From: Ryuthela nishihirai
Taxonomy: Eukaryota > Arthropoda > Arachnida > Araneae > Heptathelidae
Assembly (NCBI GenBank): GCA_038380435.1
Contig: JAWZYU010000011.1
Span: 77,063,501 to 77,127,500, forward strand
Length of the DNA stretch: 64,000 nt
Direction of reading: 5' to 3'
The notes beneath the pieces were generated by a model, which was given only the letters and a program-made list of their open reading frames with translations, made no database searches and was not told the DNA's origin. This document shows positions 23,676 through 34,221 of this stretch, piece by piece; the first letter of the stretch is position 1, and the number at the start of each line of letters is the position of its first letter. The position numbers were made by a program, and so were the translations under genes.

Positions 23676-23877
23676 CTGGGTGACGGACAGTTGGAGTCCT
23701 TGTTCTGCGAGCTGCGGAGGTGGACGCCAGTCCCGTCAGGTGTACTGTGCTCAGATGGGAACGGATGGCATCAGATCTCCAACTGCAGTGAGTCAATGTC
23801 TGCGCCAGAAACCTCTCACTGAGAGACCTTGCAATCTTCTGCCATGCCCTCAATGGATCAGCGGGCCTTGGTCAGGG
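23676..23877 (+). CDS. ADAMTSL1/3: ADAMTS-like 1/3 exon b: complete TSR and start of the next
   Basis: Exon between acceptor 'cctttttag' and donor GTAAGT, joined in frame to exon a. It encodes WVTDSWSPCSASCGGG, six TSR cysteines ending in CNLLPCP, then QWISGPWSG that opens the next repeat. CSASC fits the C-x-x-S/T-C site for protein O-fucosylation by POFUT2, and tryptophans before the first cysteine are typical C-mannosylation candidates. The order 'NLLPCP-QW...W' followed directly by a second TSR matches ADAMTS-like 1 and 3. It ends on a codon boundary (phase 0). The next exon is 10.1 kb away. Confidence 0.93.
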
Positions 23878-24169
23878 GTAAGTCGGAGAAGTATATGAAG
23901 CTACAATTAAATGGTGAATTTAATTGCAATGTAGCCAAATACGTTCTCTGATTTTGCTGTACTTTTTCAATTCTGCAGTCTGGTAAAATCTCCGCGGCCT
24001 ATGATTGTTTCTTGATTCTATAAGAATGTATGCACAGCTTAGAGAATAAAAACATTGGACGATTTAGATGGGATAATTTCATAAAATATAAAGTAGAATG
24101 CGTTTTCGTTTTTTCTTTCTTTCAGAAATTATTGTGGCCAAAGAGCCTAGCTTACATTTTTTCCTTCCG

Positions 24170-24450
24170 ATCTGCATACAAGTAATCCTCAAACAGCCAT
24201 AAACTGCAGAGCTTCCATCAGACTGTGGAATTTAGTTCCCCAAGTGCGTCTCTCCTCAGCAACATCTGTTGTGCATTTGGCCAATGCAGACGAATTCCAG
24301 CAATGTATGGCATTGTCGTCCACCCATCTCATTCTAAATCATCTTGTCCCTTTTCTGAATTCTTTACGTACAAATATGTTATTAACTCTATTCATTATTC
24401 TTTAGTTCTGCATGGGAAAGCCAATGCGATCTTTTCCTATGTAAGATCTG
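24170..24450 (-). repeat. 3' end fragment of the 34-37 kb LINE family
   Basis: 'gtggaatttagttccccaag' near 24224 aligns with 'gtgcaatttagttctccaag' near 34308, and similarity continues through 'ttgtcgtccacccatctc'. This is the antisense of the LINE C-terminal region (RxGRPRxRW...). It is diverged and 5'-truncated. Confidence 0.75.
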
Positions 24451-25294
24451 TCTTAAAAAGGGTGTAATGACTCCTTCTAACCTCATCATTATTTACATAA
24501 ACTATCTAATACCTAGTCTAATCGCTACTATTGGTAATTTTAGAAAAAGATCAAACCAGAATAAAGTCCCGGTTAACAGGCACCGAATGGGGGGATTAGG
24601 GAATGCCGGTAGTTTCTGGTTGAGACTTACTCTTACCGTAACCTATAAATAAATTTTTAATGCACATTGCTAACCATTTTTCATGCCAACAAAAGAAACT
24701 ACAGCACACAAAATCAATAGAATTATGAACAAACACAAACATATTGTTGCAATTTAAAATGGATGAGCACTGAGCGTGAGTATAAGTAAAAATTGGTCAA
24801 TGAAAAATTACAATACGGTGAAATTTATTACAAAAACATGGATGAAATTATTTATAAGCAAACTAAGTCAAGTTCCCAACTCTATAATAATACAAAGATC
24901 AACTGTCAGAAAAATCCATTATCTCAATTCTATTCACATCCAATTCACGAAACAACACTAAAATCATTCAATGAACAATAAAATCATGTTGATAAATAAA
25001 TATTCAATCTAACTAGAATCATATATATGAATACTTGCAATATCTGGAGAATAACCTTACCAATTCCTAAATAACTATACACAAAATGATTTCCTAGGTT
25101 TTAGTCCTCAAGTACTCCAAACTGTGGCTAAGCATACTGGTTTCTCAGACCCAATTCTTTTCAGGAATTGATCATCACACACAAGACGACAAATTCTTCT
25201 TTATCTTTACCAGCCTAACAACACGATCCACACCAATAAAGTAATCGACTTCCCACGAACACACCAAATAAAAACATTTATTCTTTAGATTATC

Positions 25295-26850
25295 GTGCAC
25301 AGATTGAGGCTATCCATGCCTCCTTTCAGATATGTGCACAGATTGAGGCTATCCATGCCTCCTTTCAGATATGTGCACAGGCTGAGGCTATCCATGCCTC
25401 CTTTCAGATATGTGCACAGGCTGAGGCTATCCATGCCTCCTTTCAGATATGTGCACAGACTGAGGCTATCCATGCCTCCTTTCAGATATGTGCACAGACT
25501 GAGGCTATCCATGACTCCTTTCAGATATGTGCACGGACTGAGGCTATCCATGCCTCCTTTCAGATATGTGCACGGACTGAGGCTATCCATGACTCCTTTC
25601 AGATATGTGCACAGACTGAGGCTATCCATGCCTCCTTTCAGATATGTGCACAGACTGAGGCAATCCATGCCTCCTTACAGATATGTGCACAGACTGAGGC
25701 TATCCATGCCTCCTTTCAGATATGTGCACAGACTGAGGCTATCCATGACTCCTTTCAGATATGTGCACAGACTGAGGCTATCCATGCCTCCTTTCAGATA
25801 TGTGCACAGACTGAGGCTATCCATGCCTCCTTTCAGATATGTGCACAGACTGAGGCTATCCATGCCTCCTTTCAGATATGTGCACAGACTGAGGCTATCC
25901 ATGCCTCCTTTCAGATATGTGCACAGACTGAGGCTATCCATGCCTCCTTTCAGATATGTGCACAGACTGAGGCTATCCATGACTCCTTTCAGAAATGTGC
26001 ACAGACTGAGGCTATCCATGCCTCCTTTCAGATATGTGCACAGACTGAGGCTATCCATGCCTCCTTTCAGATATGTGCACAGACTGAGGCTATCCATGCC
26101 TCCTTTCAGATATGTGCACAGACTGAGGCTATCCATGACTCCTTTCAGAAATGTGCACAGACTGAGGCTATCCATGCCTCCTTTCAGATATGTGCACAGA
26201 CTGAGGCTATCCATGCCTCCTTTCAGATATGTGCACAGACTGAGGATATCGATGCCTCCTTTCAGATATGTGCACAGACTGAGGCTATCCATGCCCCCTT
26301 TCAGATATGTGCACAGACTGAGGCTATCCATGCCTCCTTTCAGATATGTGCACAGACTGAGGCTATCCATGCCTCCTTTAAGATATGTGCACAGACTGAG
26401 GCTATCCATGCCTCCTTTCAGATATGTGCACAGACTGAGGCTATCCATGCCTCCTTTCAGATATGTGCACAGACTGAGGATATCCATGCCTCCTTTCAGA
26501 TATGTGCACAGACTGAGGCTATCCATGTCTCCTTTCAGATATGTGCACAGACTGAGGCTATCCATGCCTCCTTTCAGATATGTGCACAGACTGAGGCTAT
26601 CCATGCCTCCTTTCAGATATGTGCGCAGACTGAGGCTATCCATGACTCCTTTCAGATATGTGCGCAGACTGAGGCTATCCATGCCTCCTTTCAGATATGT
26701 GTGCAGACTGAGGCTATCCATGCCTCCTTTCAGATATGTGCACAGACTGAGGCTATCCATGCCTCCTTCTAGGTATGTGCACAGACTGAGGCTATCCATG
26801 CCTCCTTCCAGGTATGTGCACCGACTGAGGCTATCCATGCCTCCTTTCAG
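25295..26850. repeat. 39-bp minisatellite, about 40 units
   Basis: The unit is 39 bp, of the form 'gtgcacagactgaggctatc' followed by 'catgcctcctttcagatat'. Most units are identical or differ by one base; the left-edge units vary more. Variants recur with a four-unit period (for example 'cagaaatg' near 25990 and 26146, 156 bp apart), evidence of block duplication. Because 39 is a multiple of three and the unit lacks stops, frames of 577 codons (plus strand) and 387 and 127 codons (minus strand) stay open. I do not regard these as genes: there is no start context, splice support or independent domain. Confidence 0.95.
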
Positions 26851-27084
26851 ATCTCCACAATTCCACCAACAACTCTATCTCTTCTATTTTTCTTTTAGAT
26901 CGGTTCTGTATTCCAATCCGTTGGTTAAAATAAAATCTCTCGCAGAAGCATACACGAGCGTTCATGTCACGTTTATCATAAACTCTCACTGCAGCACGTT
27001 CATCTGTCGTAACACTATAAAGAAGTAGAATAACAAATATCACCTCTGGCGCATTAAGGGAATATGCTTTTCAAAGAGAATGAA

Positions 27085-27590
27085 CATTTTCATTTACCAA
27101 CTTTTGCACTATTTCAAAGTTTTAATTTGAAGTAATGGATGATTGGCTAAATTCAAATAGCAGTATTTTATTAGAAGTTATAAAATATAAAAAGCATTTC
27201 CCTTTTATTCCTTAAAACCAAAATGTTGCTTTTCTCACACCCCCTCTGAGAAAAGGGAGCAGAGTGTTGTCAGTAAATTGACACTCTACAAACGAAATTT
27301 CAAACTTCTACCATAAATAAATCACTTGAAGTATTCTTTAAAATTTTCATTTGAAAATTTCATTTTTTTTTTCGTATTTACTGAATTATGTAACTTATAA
27401 CTGCCTAAAGATTTGAAAAATGGGAATCATAACATTTAATTAGCAGCAATCCAACTAAAAAAGAATTTCCCAATTGTCTCTTTAAGAAGACAGCTGCATT
27501 TCTCATCCCCTGAGTGTAAAGGGGTAAGTTATTGTTGTCAATTCAAATCTCATGTCCATATTCCACCACCAAAATTTTGAATTTAGTATA
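27085..27590. repeat. Units of the foldback-arm family
   Basis: Two diverged ~295-bp units in the same sense as the left arm at 2.4-3.8 kb, recognised by 'ccaccaccaaaattttgaat', 'ccaatccaactaaaaaagaa' and the C-rich 'cacaccccctctgagaaaag'. Confidence 0.6.
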
Positions 27591-29014
27591 CACACACCGG
27601 CCACTGAATTAGAAACCCTTATTTAATACCGAGTTGGACCTACTTTTGCCCCAATTACAGCATGTATGTGGTTTGGCATAGATTCCACAAGGTGTTGGAG
27701 TACCTTACATCTCCATCATACCAGGTGTTCACCGGACAGTCCTTTAACTGGCTCAGATTTGGCGGAAGAGGACTCTGCCCCCGGATTTGTTTTTCTAACA
27801 TGTCCCATACATTCTCAATGGGGTTCAGATCCGGCTTTGTGGTGGCCAGGGAAGATGGTGGAAGTCGCTGTCATGTTCACTGAACCACTGCTGAACACAT
27901 CTTGTGCGATGGACAGTAGCATTGTCATCCATGAAACAGCTGCCACCTGCTGGATAAAAAGTCAACATTGCAGGATGGACTTGGCAGGACGACTGAGATA
28001 GAGTTCGAAATTTACTGAAGTTAAGTTAAATTTCTTCTATTACGTTATTCCATTACGTTATAGATTACGTTATTTTATTATATACGTTTAGTTAGTTAAA
28101 AGATTTAGTTTTTCTATTACGTTATTTATACATACACTATTAATATTACTGAAGTTAACACTTAAATGAGAAATCATAACATAATGTGTTAGTATGATCT
28201 CACAATTTGAAGGAGTTGGTACAAGGAAATAAGTAGAAAAACGTAAAGATGACAAGAAATGAAGGGTAGTTGTTACAACAGCGAACCACGATTTCGAACT
28301 CTATCTCAGTAAATTCTATCAAGTCAACATTGCAGGATGGACATTGCAGGACGACTGAGATAGAGTTCGAAATTTATTTTCCTTGTGTGTATGAACTCGT
28401 GTTTTACTCTAGTTTTCAACTCTTATTGCGAACAGTTGATAATAATTTGGATTTTTCACGAAATAAAGCACATTGCTTTATTCCGCAACAAGTAATTTAA
28501 AAGATAAAAGAATTAAAAAGATAAAAGATTAAAAAGATAATCCTTGGAGGATACCCGACGTTCCAGCAATATCAATAATAATCCGTTCCGTACCAACAGA
28601 ACGTGCCCCACTGTCGACGAACTTTCTGGTTCTTCGCAGAAATCAGTGGTTTCCGTATAGGCATGCGACTGCTAATACCGATTCTCTTCAATTCCCTGTG
28701 CATAGTTCGCTGAGATATGGATCGGTAACAGCCTTCATTGAATGCTTCGGTCAATTGTTGCACGCAGGAAGTCCCGTTTCTCCTTAGAAGCCTTCTCAGA
28801 AGACGGCGATCTCGTTCCTGACAGATTGTCGTTGCGCCACACTTACGCCTCTTAGACAAGCAATGTGGGTTATTTTTCCACTGAATAAAAACCCGAGATA
28901 TCTCACCTTTTGAGAAACAAGTCAGCTCTGCTGTTTTAAAATGGTCGCTCCAGCCAGACGAGCACCCACAAAAAGCCCTTTATCGAACCGCGAAAGATCC
29001 TTTGTTTTTCCCAT
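27590..29014 (-). pseudogene. Tc1-like transposase, split by another repeat
   Basis: The minus-strand start region near 29014 reads MGKTKDLSRFDKGLFVGARL, the Tc1-type N terminus. The HTH region continues at 28572-28859 with SERELKRIGISSRMP-like sequence (RTMHRELKRIGISSRMPIRK). After about 560 bp of unrelated repeat the C-terminal catalytic part resumes at about 27962 with DDNATVHRTRCVQQWF and, after a break, PDLNPIENVWDMLEKQI. The central catalytic part with the first Asp is missing. The left terminus near 27595 ('caccggccactgaattagaa') resembles a TIR type I recall from Tc1-like elements of fishes and invertebrates. No matching right TIR was found. Confidence 0.82.
27970..28530. repeat. LTR-like repeat copy 2, rearranged, inside the Tc1 copy
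   Basis: Contains an inverted block (about 28150-28300, complement of 21394-21535) followed by a direct block (about 28356-28505, matching 21675-21850). 'gactgagatagagttcgaaa' occurs at 27991 and 28356 directly and near 28290 inverted. 'gtcaacattgcaggatgga' is duplicated at 27961 and 28322. Confidence 0.7.
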
Positions 29015-29279
29015 TGTGATTAACCCTAGTAGATCGTAGATCGTATAATCATATTCGATGTAGTGGGTAATAATTTTACCCCTAACTATCTCCATCATAA
29101 AGATATGCCTATTTGGCATGAGTAAGAACAAAATATATAAGTAAACCACCCTTAGGTAAATATAATAATAAATAATAAAATATATAAGTATATAAGTAAA
29201 CCACCCTAAGGGCAAACATAAGAAAAGTTAAAAATAGCAGTAAAATTGTATAAGAAACCTAAAACGGGTAGGTCTCCTC

Positions 29280-29620
29280 AGAGAACGCTACCATTTTAGG
29301 CCTCTTGTACTTGTTCAAAACAGTATGATCGTAAAGAATCAGAGAAGAAATAATCTCATTGGAATTATTGCTTACAGCCTCAAAAAAATCTTTTTGAGGT
29401 GCATTTTATATGTGTATATATATATATGGTCGATGCCCAGGTCTTTATGGAGTTGTCTGTTAGTGACAAACCAGGGGGCATCGACCGCAGTTCTCAAAAT
29501 CTTGTTTTGTAAGACCTGAATCTTACGAATATTGGTGGGTGTAGTATTCGCCCATATGGGTGAAGCAGAGAGAATCACCGCTCTGGTGATTGATCAACTC
29601 TACTGACGATCAGCAGTCTT
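29280..29620 (-). pseudogene. Jockey-type LINE reverse transcriptase, C-terminal fragment
   Basis: The minus strand reads SASPIWANTTPTNIRKIQVL, QNKILRTAVDAPWFVTNRQL and HKDLGID, the conserved C-terminal tail of jockey-clade reverse transcriptases (downstream of the YADD core). The catalytic palm is absent. A TA microsatellite (29415-29430) interrupts it. A 5'-truncated relic. Confidence 0.75.
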
Positions 29621-29759
29621 AAATAGTTGCCTAGATCATGTGGTGATGCACGTGATCACGTATTTTGCGTATACGCTGCGTAAGTGACCTTTACGTACAT
29701 CAGCATAAAAGTTTCTAATTCATTGGCCTGTGTGTTTATATATACAATGCTTGCAATAG

Positions 29760-29990
29760 TCTTTTAATATTTTGCAGTTTTTAAATTGTTCCACCGTTAT
29801 AGGTCGCATTTAAGCTTTTGGAAGATTCGGAAATTGCAAATCGTAATATTTCATCAATACTTATCCAACCTAAAAACAATTTTTAATTATCTCTAAAAAA
29901 AGTTGAATGTATAAAGACGGACAGACAGAGAGACAGCAAATTTTCAAAAAAAATCGTTTTTATTTTGGAAACGAGACAAAAATGAGTCAA
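29760..29990. repeat. Foldback-arm unit left of a Tc1 element
   Basis: Carries 'ttccaccgttataggtcgca', 'aatatttcatcaatacttat' and the inner-edge phrase 'ggaaacgagacaaaaatga', in left-arm sense. A counterpart in opposite sense lies at 31860-32040. Confidence 0.65.
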
Positions 29991-30114
29991 AAAATAATGT
30001 ATGCATTGTACTTATCTCACAAAGATTTTCAAAGCCTGGGTCCTTTAATTGTGTTATTTGCTCTTCAATTTACACTCCACTGTACAACTAACTTAAAATA
30101 AAACACTTTAAATA

Positions 30115-31611
30115 CACTGGTTTCCATAAATTGAGAAAAAATGAGAAAAATCGCGATGATTCGTCAAAAAAATTGTGCGAGCCTCACCAAACTTGTTCAT
30201 GTAACCAGTAAAGTAATGCCGAATGAGCATATCGTATGCAAATTAGTCTAGGTTGCGTCAATTTGCGTAATCGGATAGCGGCATAAAAACAGGTGTTTTG
30301 TAGCGGATCGTTATTTTGTGTTGTAAATGTGAGTAAAGAAATTCGAAACAGCCATTTTGTAGGAATCACCTCGAGACATCATTTGCCAAATAAACTGCTG
30401 TGGAGAACTATTGGCTGGCTCGAAGCAGGCCAAAGTCAGTCAGACGTGGCACGATGACTGAATGTGAGTCTTTCTGTGGTCCGTAGACTGGGAATCAATT
30501 TCTTACCACAGATTCCGCTTCTCGAAGGTTTAGCCGAGGAAGGGCTAGAATTGCGACTGCTGTACAAGACGGATATCTGCGATTAACAGCACGAAGAAGC
30601 AGGACGTCTACTCTCTCTCAGCTACGATCCTCTCTTGCATCAGCCACTGGGAGGGTTGTATCAGCTTCTACTGTGCATAGAAGGCTTCATGAGGGAGATC
30701 TGTACGCTAGAAGGCCAGTAATTTGTATACCCCTCTCGTCACGTCACAGGAGAGCGCGGTTGAATTGGTCACGCATGTATTAACTAGACAGAAGAGCAAT
30801 GGAAGTCCATACTTTTCACAGATGAGTTCTAATTAAGCTTACATATTGCTTGCAGAGTGATTACAGACATTGTTTGTTATGGAGAGAACGAGGTACTCGC
30901 TATCATCTCAGTAACATCCGTCAAAGAGACAGTTACGAAGTGTGTGTTTGGGGTGGCATTTCCTTAGGTGGACGCACAGACCTCTATGTGTTGACTGACG
31001 AATGGAAATCTCAATGTTCAAAGGTATAGAGATGACATCCTGGACCCTTATGTACGTCCTTACGCTGGTGCAATCGGTGAAACATTCATATTACAAGGCG
31101 ATAACGCTCGTCCACACAGAGCTCGACTAGTGAAACAATACCTTCATGAGGAGACCATTACCCGCATGGAATGGCCAACTCTATCTCCCGACCGAAATCT
31201 GATTGAGCATGTGTGGGATGCCCTAGGAAGACGTGTTGCTGTTCTCAATCCGCCACCTGCAACAAAGGGGGAGCTTTTTACTGCTTTAAAGGAACAATGG
31301 TCGTTACTCCCTACTGAGCTGATTCATAACATCATAAACAGCATGGAACATCGCTGTCGTGCCTACATTTCTGTAAGGGGTGACCACACTCCTTATTAAA
31401 CAACTTTTCCCATTGCATTCTGACACCTCATTTTTGGACAAGTTCCTGCAAGTGTTATTTTTTGACGAAAATGTTTCTAGTGTAAAATAATTTATGCCAT
31501 TCTGACAATAGCATTGTAATTCATGTTTCCATCAAATTTCATTAAAATCATTCATACAGTTTTTGTTTATCATAATTTTTCTGAGTTTTCCTTAATTTAT
31601 GGAAACCAGTG
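30115..31611 (+). mobile_element. Full-length but mutated Tc1-like element
   Basis: The TIRs start CACTGGTTTCCATAAATT at 30115 and, inverted, at 31611. TA target duplications lie at 30113-30114 and 31612-31613. Length is 1497 bp, normal for Tc1 elements. The TIRs diverge a little after 18 bp. Confidence 0.9.
30385..31399 (+). pseudogene. Tc1-like transposase pseudogene (DD34E)
   Basis: In order it shows HTH remnants near 30400-30530; STLSQLRSSLASATGRVVSA and STVHRRLHEGDLYARRP near 30608-30720; the first Asp in LFTDEF near 30818; GGISLGGRTDL near 30953; DNARPHRARLVKQYL near 31100 (second Asp); and SPDRNLIEHVWDALGR near 31188 (Glu), with 34 residues between. The last 89 codons (31130-31399) are open and end RVGDHTPY-like. 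Several frameshifts and stops (for example near 30458 and 30780) break it. The conserved SPDLNP is changed to SPDRNL. Not functional as it stands. Confidence 0.88.
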
Positions 31612-31859
31612 TAGTTCATTTAAATTAAAGTTTGAACAGGACAGTTCATTGACTGGATTCTCAAGACTTACGTTTTTAGTAGAAACTTAATTTTTGATAC
31701 TTTTTTGCACTGTTTATTTTCTTTAATTTTTTTCCTATTGCATGAGACTGCCCGTTGCTTAAATTACCGATAACCGGGACGGAATTACTCTATCGTTTCG
31801 GATTTTTTGCATCGTTTTGAACAAAACACAAAACCAGCTATTTTTAACACTTTGTCGTT

Positions 31860-32040
31860 TGTACATCAATTGGCTTTAAACATTTTTAGGAAAAAAGTGA
31901 ACACTCCTGTTTGGATTAAATAGGTATTAATAAAATATTTCTATTCGCATTTTCTGAGTCTTCCATTAATTTGTATCAATTATCAGTCACCGAATGCAAA
32001 AATTTGCATTTCCACCGTTAGAGTATATTAAAGTTGGATA
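31860..32040. repeat. Foldback-arm unit, right of the Tc1 element
   Basis: 'gattaaataggtattaataa' and 'ttctattcgcattttctgag' match the right-arm sense seen at 7120-7170. Together with 29760-29990 it brackets the Tc1 copy with inverted units. Confidence 0.6.
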
Positions 32041-32662
32041 TTATTCTGTTTTAAAAAGGGCAGCCAACGTTCGGCTGAGGCTGGTGTCCGAAATGCGTCC
32101 ATGATATGGATCAGAAAAAGGCAACGTTAGAAACAGACATTTTTCCTCCGTAAAAATTCATGTAAAATAGGGAGATTCGATCCATAATATTGTCAATTTT
32201 GCCCAATGCGATGCAGAGCAGAAATTTTGTTCCTTAGGATACAAGAGAATTCTTTAGGAATAGATGAAATGATGAATTCGTTGAAACAGGAACATTGCGA
32301 ACACACATTTGCGGAGATATTATTTATAATAGTATAATATTTTCAAAACTTTTTACCTTAACCTATGATTCATTTGCAAAAAGGAAAGATATAAGAAGAA
32401 CCCGAACATTTTAAAGCCATTTCAATATATTTTAATGATTTTTTTTCTTACTATGAGAAGACTTTGGCCTGGTTGATGTTCAGAGGACTCGCAAGCAACT
32501 TCTCCTCTTTTGGTTAACGAGCTGCAGTTGATGAAAAGGGAAAAGAAACACAATGCACACATTTTATTTGATATAAAGTTACCTCACATCGCGATTTGGA
32601 ATAATATACATTTATTTTTGAATTTACGCCGCAAATACGTAAGTGCGGACAAAGGTCTAATG

Positions 32663-32954
32663 CAGGCGTGTCCAACCCGCGGCCCTGGACAGCTAGTAAT
32701 GCGGCCCACAAAATCGTAAAGTTTACGTGTTTACGACATAAACTTTCAACATGATTATGTGATTTTCAGCGAGTTTTTGATATCCCATTAGTTTTATGTT
32801 GCCCTGTTTTTAATTTTATAATAGAAAACATAAGAAAATAAATGAAGTTTTAATATTCATATACATTAACTATATTATATATTTTATGTGCGGCCCAAAA
32901 CAATTCATCTTCACTCAGTGTGGCCCAAGGAAGTCAAAAGGTTGGACACGCCTG
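32663..32954. mobile_element. hAT MITE with perfect 8-bp target duplication
   Basis: The ends are inverted CAGGCGTGTCCAACC (32663) and GGTTGGACACGCCTG (ending 32954). The 8-bp duplication GTCTAATG lies at 32655-32662 and 32955-32962, the hAT signature. There is no coding sequence. The right-end interior ('gcggcccaaaacaattcatc', 'agtgtggcccaaggaagtca') resembles, from memory, the vertebrate MER30/Charlie12-type hAT family. Confidence 0.93.
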
Positions 32955-33993
32955 GTCTAATGCATATTGAATTTTGTCCTTAATTCCTTGGCGACGTAAA
33001 TGCGGATAGATGTATATGGGCGATCCCCTTGACATAGGATTTATTATTTTATTTATTCAACTTTTTCTTATTGTCGTGACGAGATTGTTCCAAATGACAT
33101 TGCCACAACAGAGAGCAAAATAGATTTACGAGAAAAAAATACTCTACTGTGATCATCCCAAACTTAAAAATTGAAAAGAAGCAAAAAATTCCTGAAAACT
33201 CTTTAAGAAATACATCTTATAGCAACTGTATTTTTATCATTATGATAAATATATATTACCTTGAAATTGAAATGTTTATCTTACAATAATTAACTGCCTT
33301 ACAGGCCTAGTGGTTGGGAGCTAACCATTGTTCCAGCAAGGCAAACTTTTTGTGCTGTGTTAGCTCTAACTGATGTAGTGGTCAGCAGTGACTTTGGTCT
33401 TTGTAGGGCATATCCATGTATGAGGAGACCTGTAAAAGCTAGCAGTAGCTCCTAGGATTCTTCACTGTCATATACGTTGCAAATAAAAAGTAAAAAAAAA
33501 TAAGAAAAAAAAATTAAGTTTCAAAGATAATTATAAATTAATGAAACTTGATTATAACACAAAAACCTAACTTATGTTGTTATTTTTTTCACGTAGTATT
33601 TTTTAATGAATAGGTTTTAATCTTACAAAATAAAATTGCATATTTTGGTAAAGATCCGCTAAAACAAAAATTTATTTTTAAGCGCGAATAAATTTTTTAG
33701 GCATTAATAATGCAAATGATTTTTTTTTCATTCTTGTATGGCTTTGAGAAGTAATGCACGAGAGTAATACTTTGAAATGAAATATTCAGATATGAAAAAA
33801 AAATACTGATATGAGATATGTGACATGGAATTCAATATTTGGCGAAATCAGAAAAAATTTATAAAACCTTAACATTTTGATGGAAGCAATCTGGCGACAT
33901 TTTCTTGAAAAAGTACTTCCGAAATATAGCCAAATGATTCATCTAAGAAATGTAAAACATCTGTTGTAATTTTTTACTTCTTCCGTTACTTAG

Positions 33994-34165
33994 TGCTCTG
34001 TAACGTGTGGTCTTGGTCTGAAGAGTCGATCTGTTGCCTGTCGAGACGCGAAGGATCAGCACAGCGAGGACTGCGACATCGAGGGCATGCCTGCCACCAA
34101 ACAAAGCTGTGACAGTGGCCTCGTCTGCACTCTTTCCAAAGACCCTGGAACTTACCTTTTCTCAG
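33994..34165 (+). CDS. ADAMTSL1/3: ADAMTS-like 1/3 exon c: second complete TSR
   Basis: The exon starts at TGC after acceptor 'ttacttag' (phase 0) and ends at donor GTAAGA with one spare base (phase 1). It encodes CSVTCGLGLKSRSVACRDAK, further cysteines, and SCDSGLVC at the end of the repeat, then the linker TLSKDPGTYLFS. With WISGPWSG from exon b this completes a TSR. CSVTC is again a POFUT2-type site. A TSR ending in an isolated cysteine and followed by a long non-TSR linker is characteristic of this place in ADAMTS-like 1/3. A LINE sits only about 55 bp beyond the donor. Confidence 0.92.
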
Positions 34166-34221
34166 GTAAGAGAAATGCCAACTCGACAAAATGCTTTCGT
34201 TGATGTGGAATATTTCACAAT

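Larger units (their letters stand above)
23878..33993 (+). other. 10.1-kb intron rich in repeats
   Basis: Phase 0 intron of the ADAMTS-like gene. It holds a LINE scrap, a 39-bp minisatellite, two Tc1 elements, foldback-type units, a jockey relic and an hAT MITE, listed separately. The parts 24451-25294 and 32965-33990 are AT-rich with nothing I can name. Confidence 0.85.

Noticed and set aside
25295..27028. 577-codon open frame on the plus strand (and 387 codons on the minus strand)
   Set aside because: It is produced by a 39-bp tandem repeat with no stop codon. It is open on both strands, has no non-repetitive domain and has no gene-like start or splice context.
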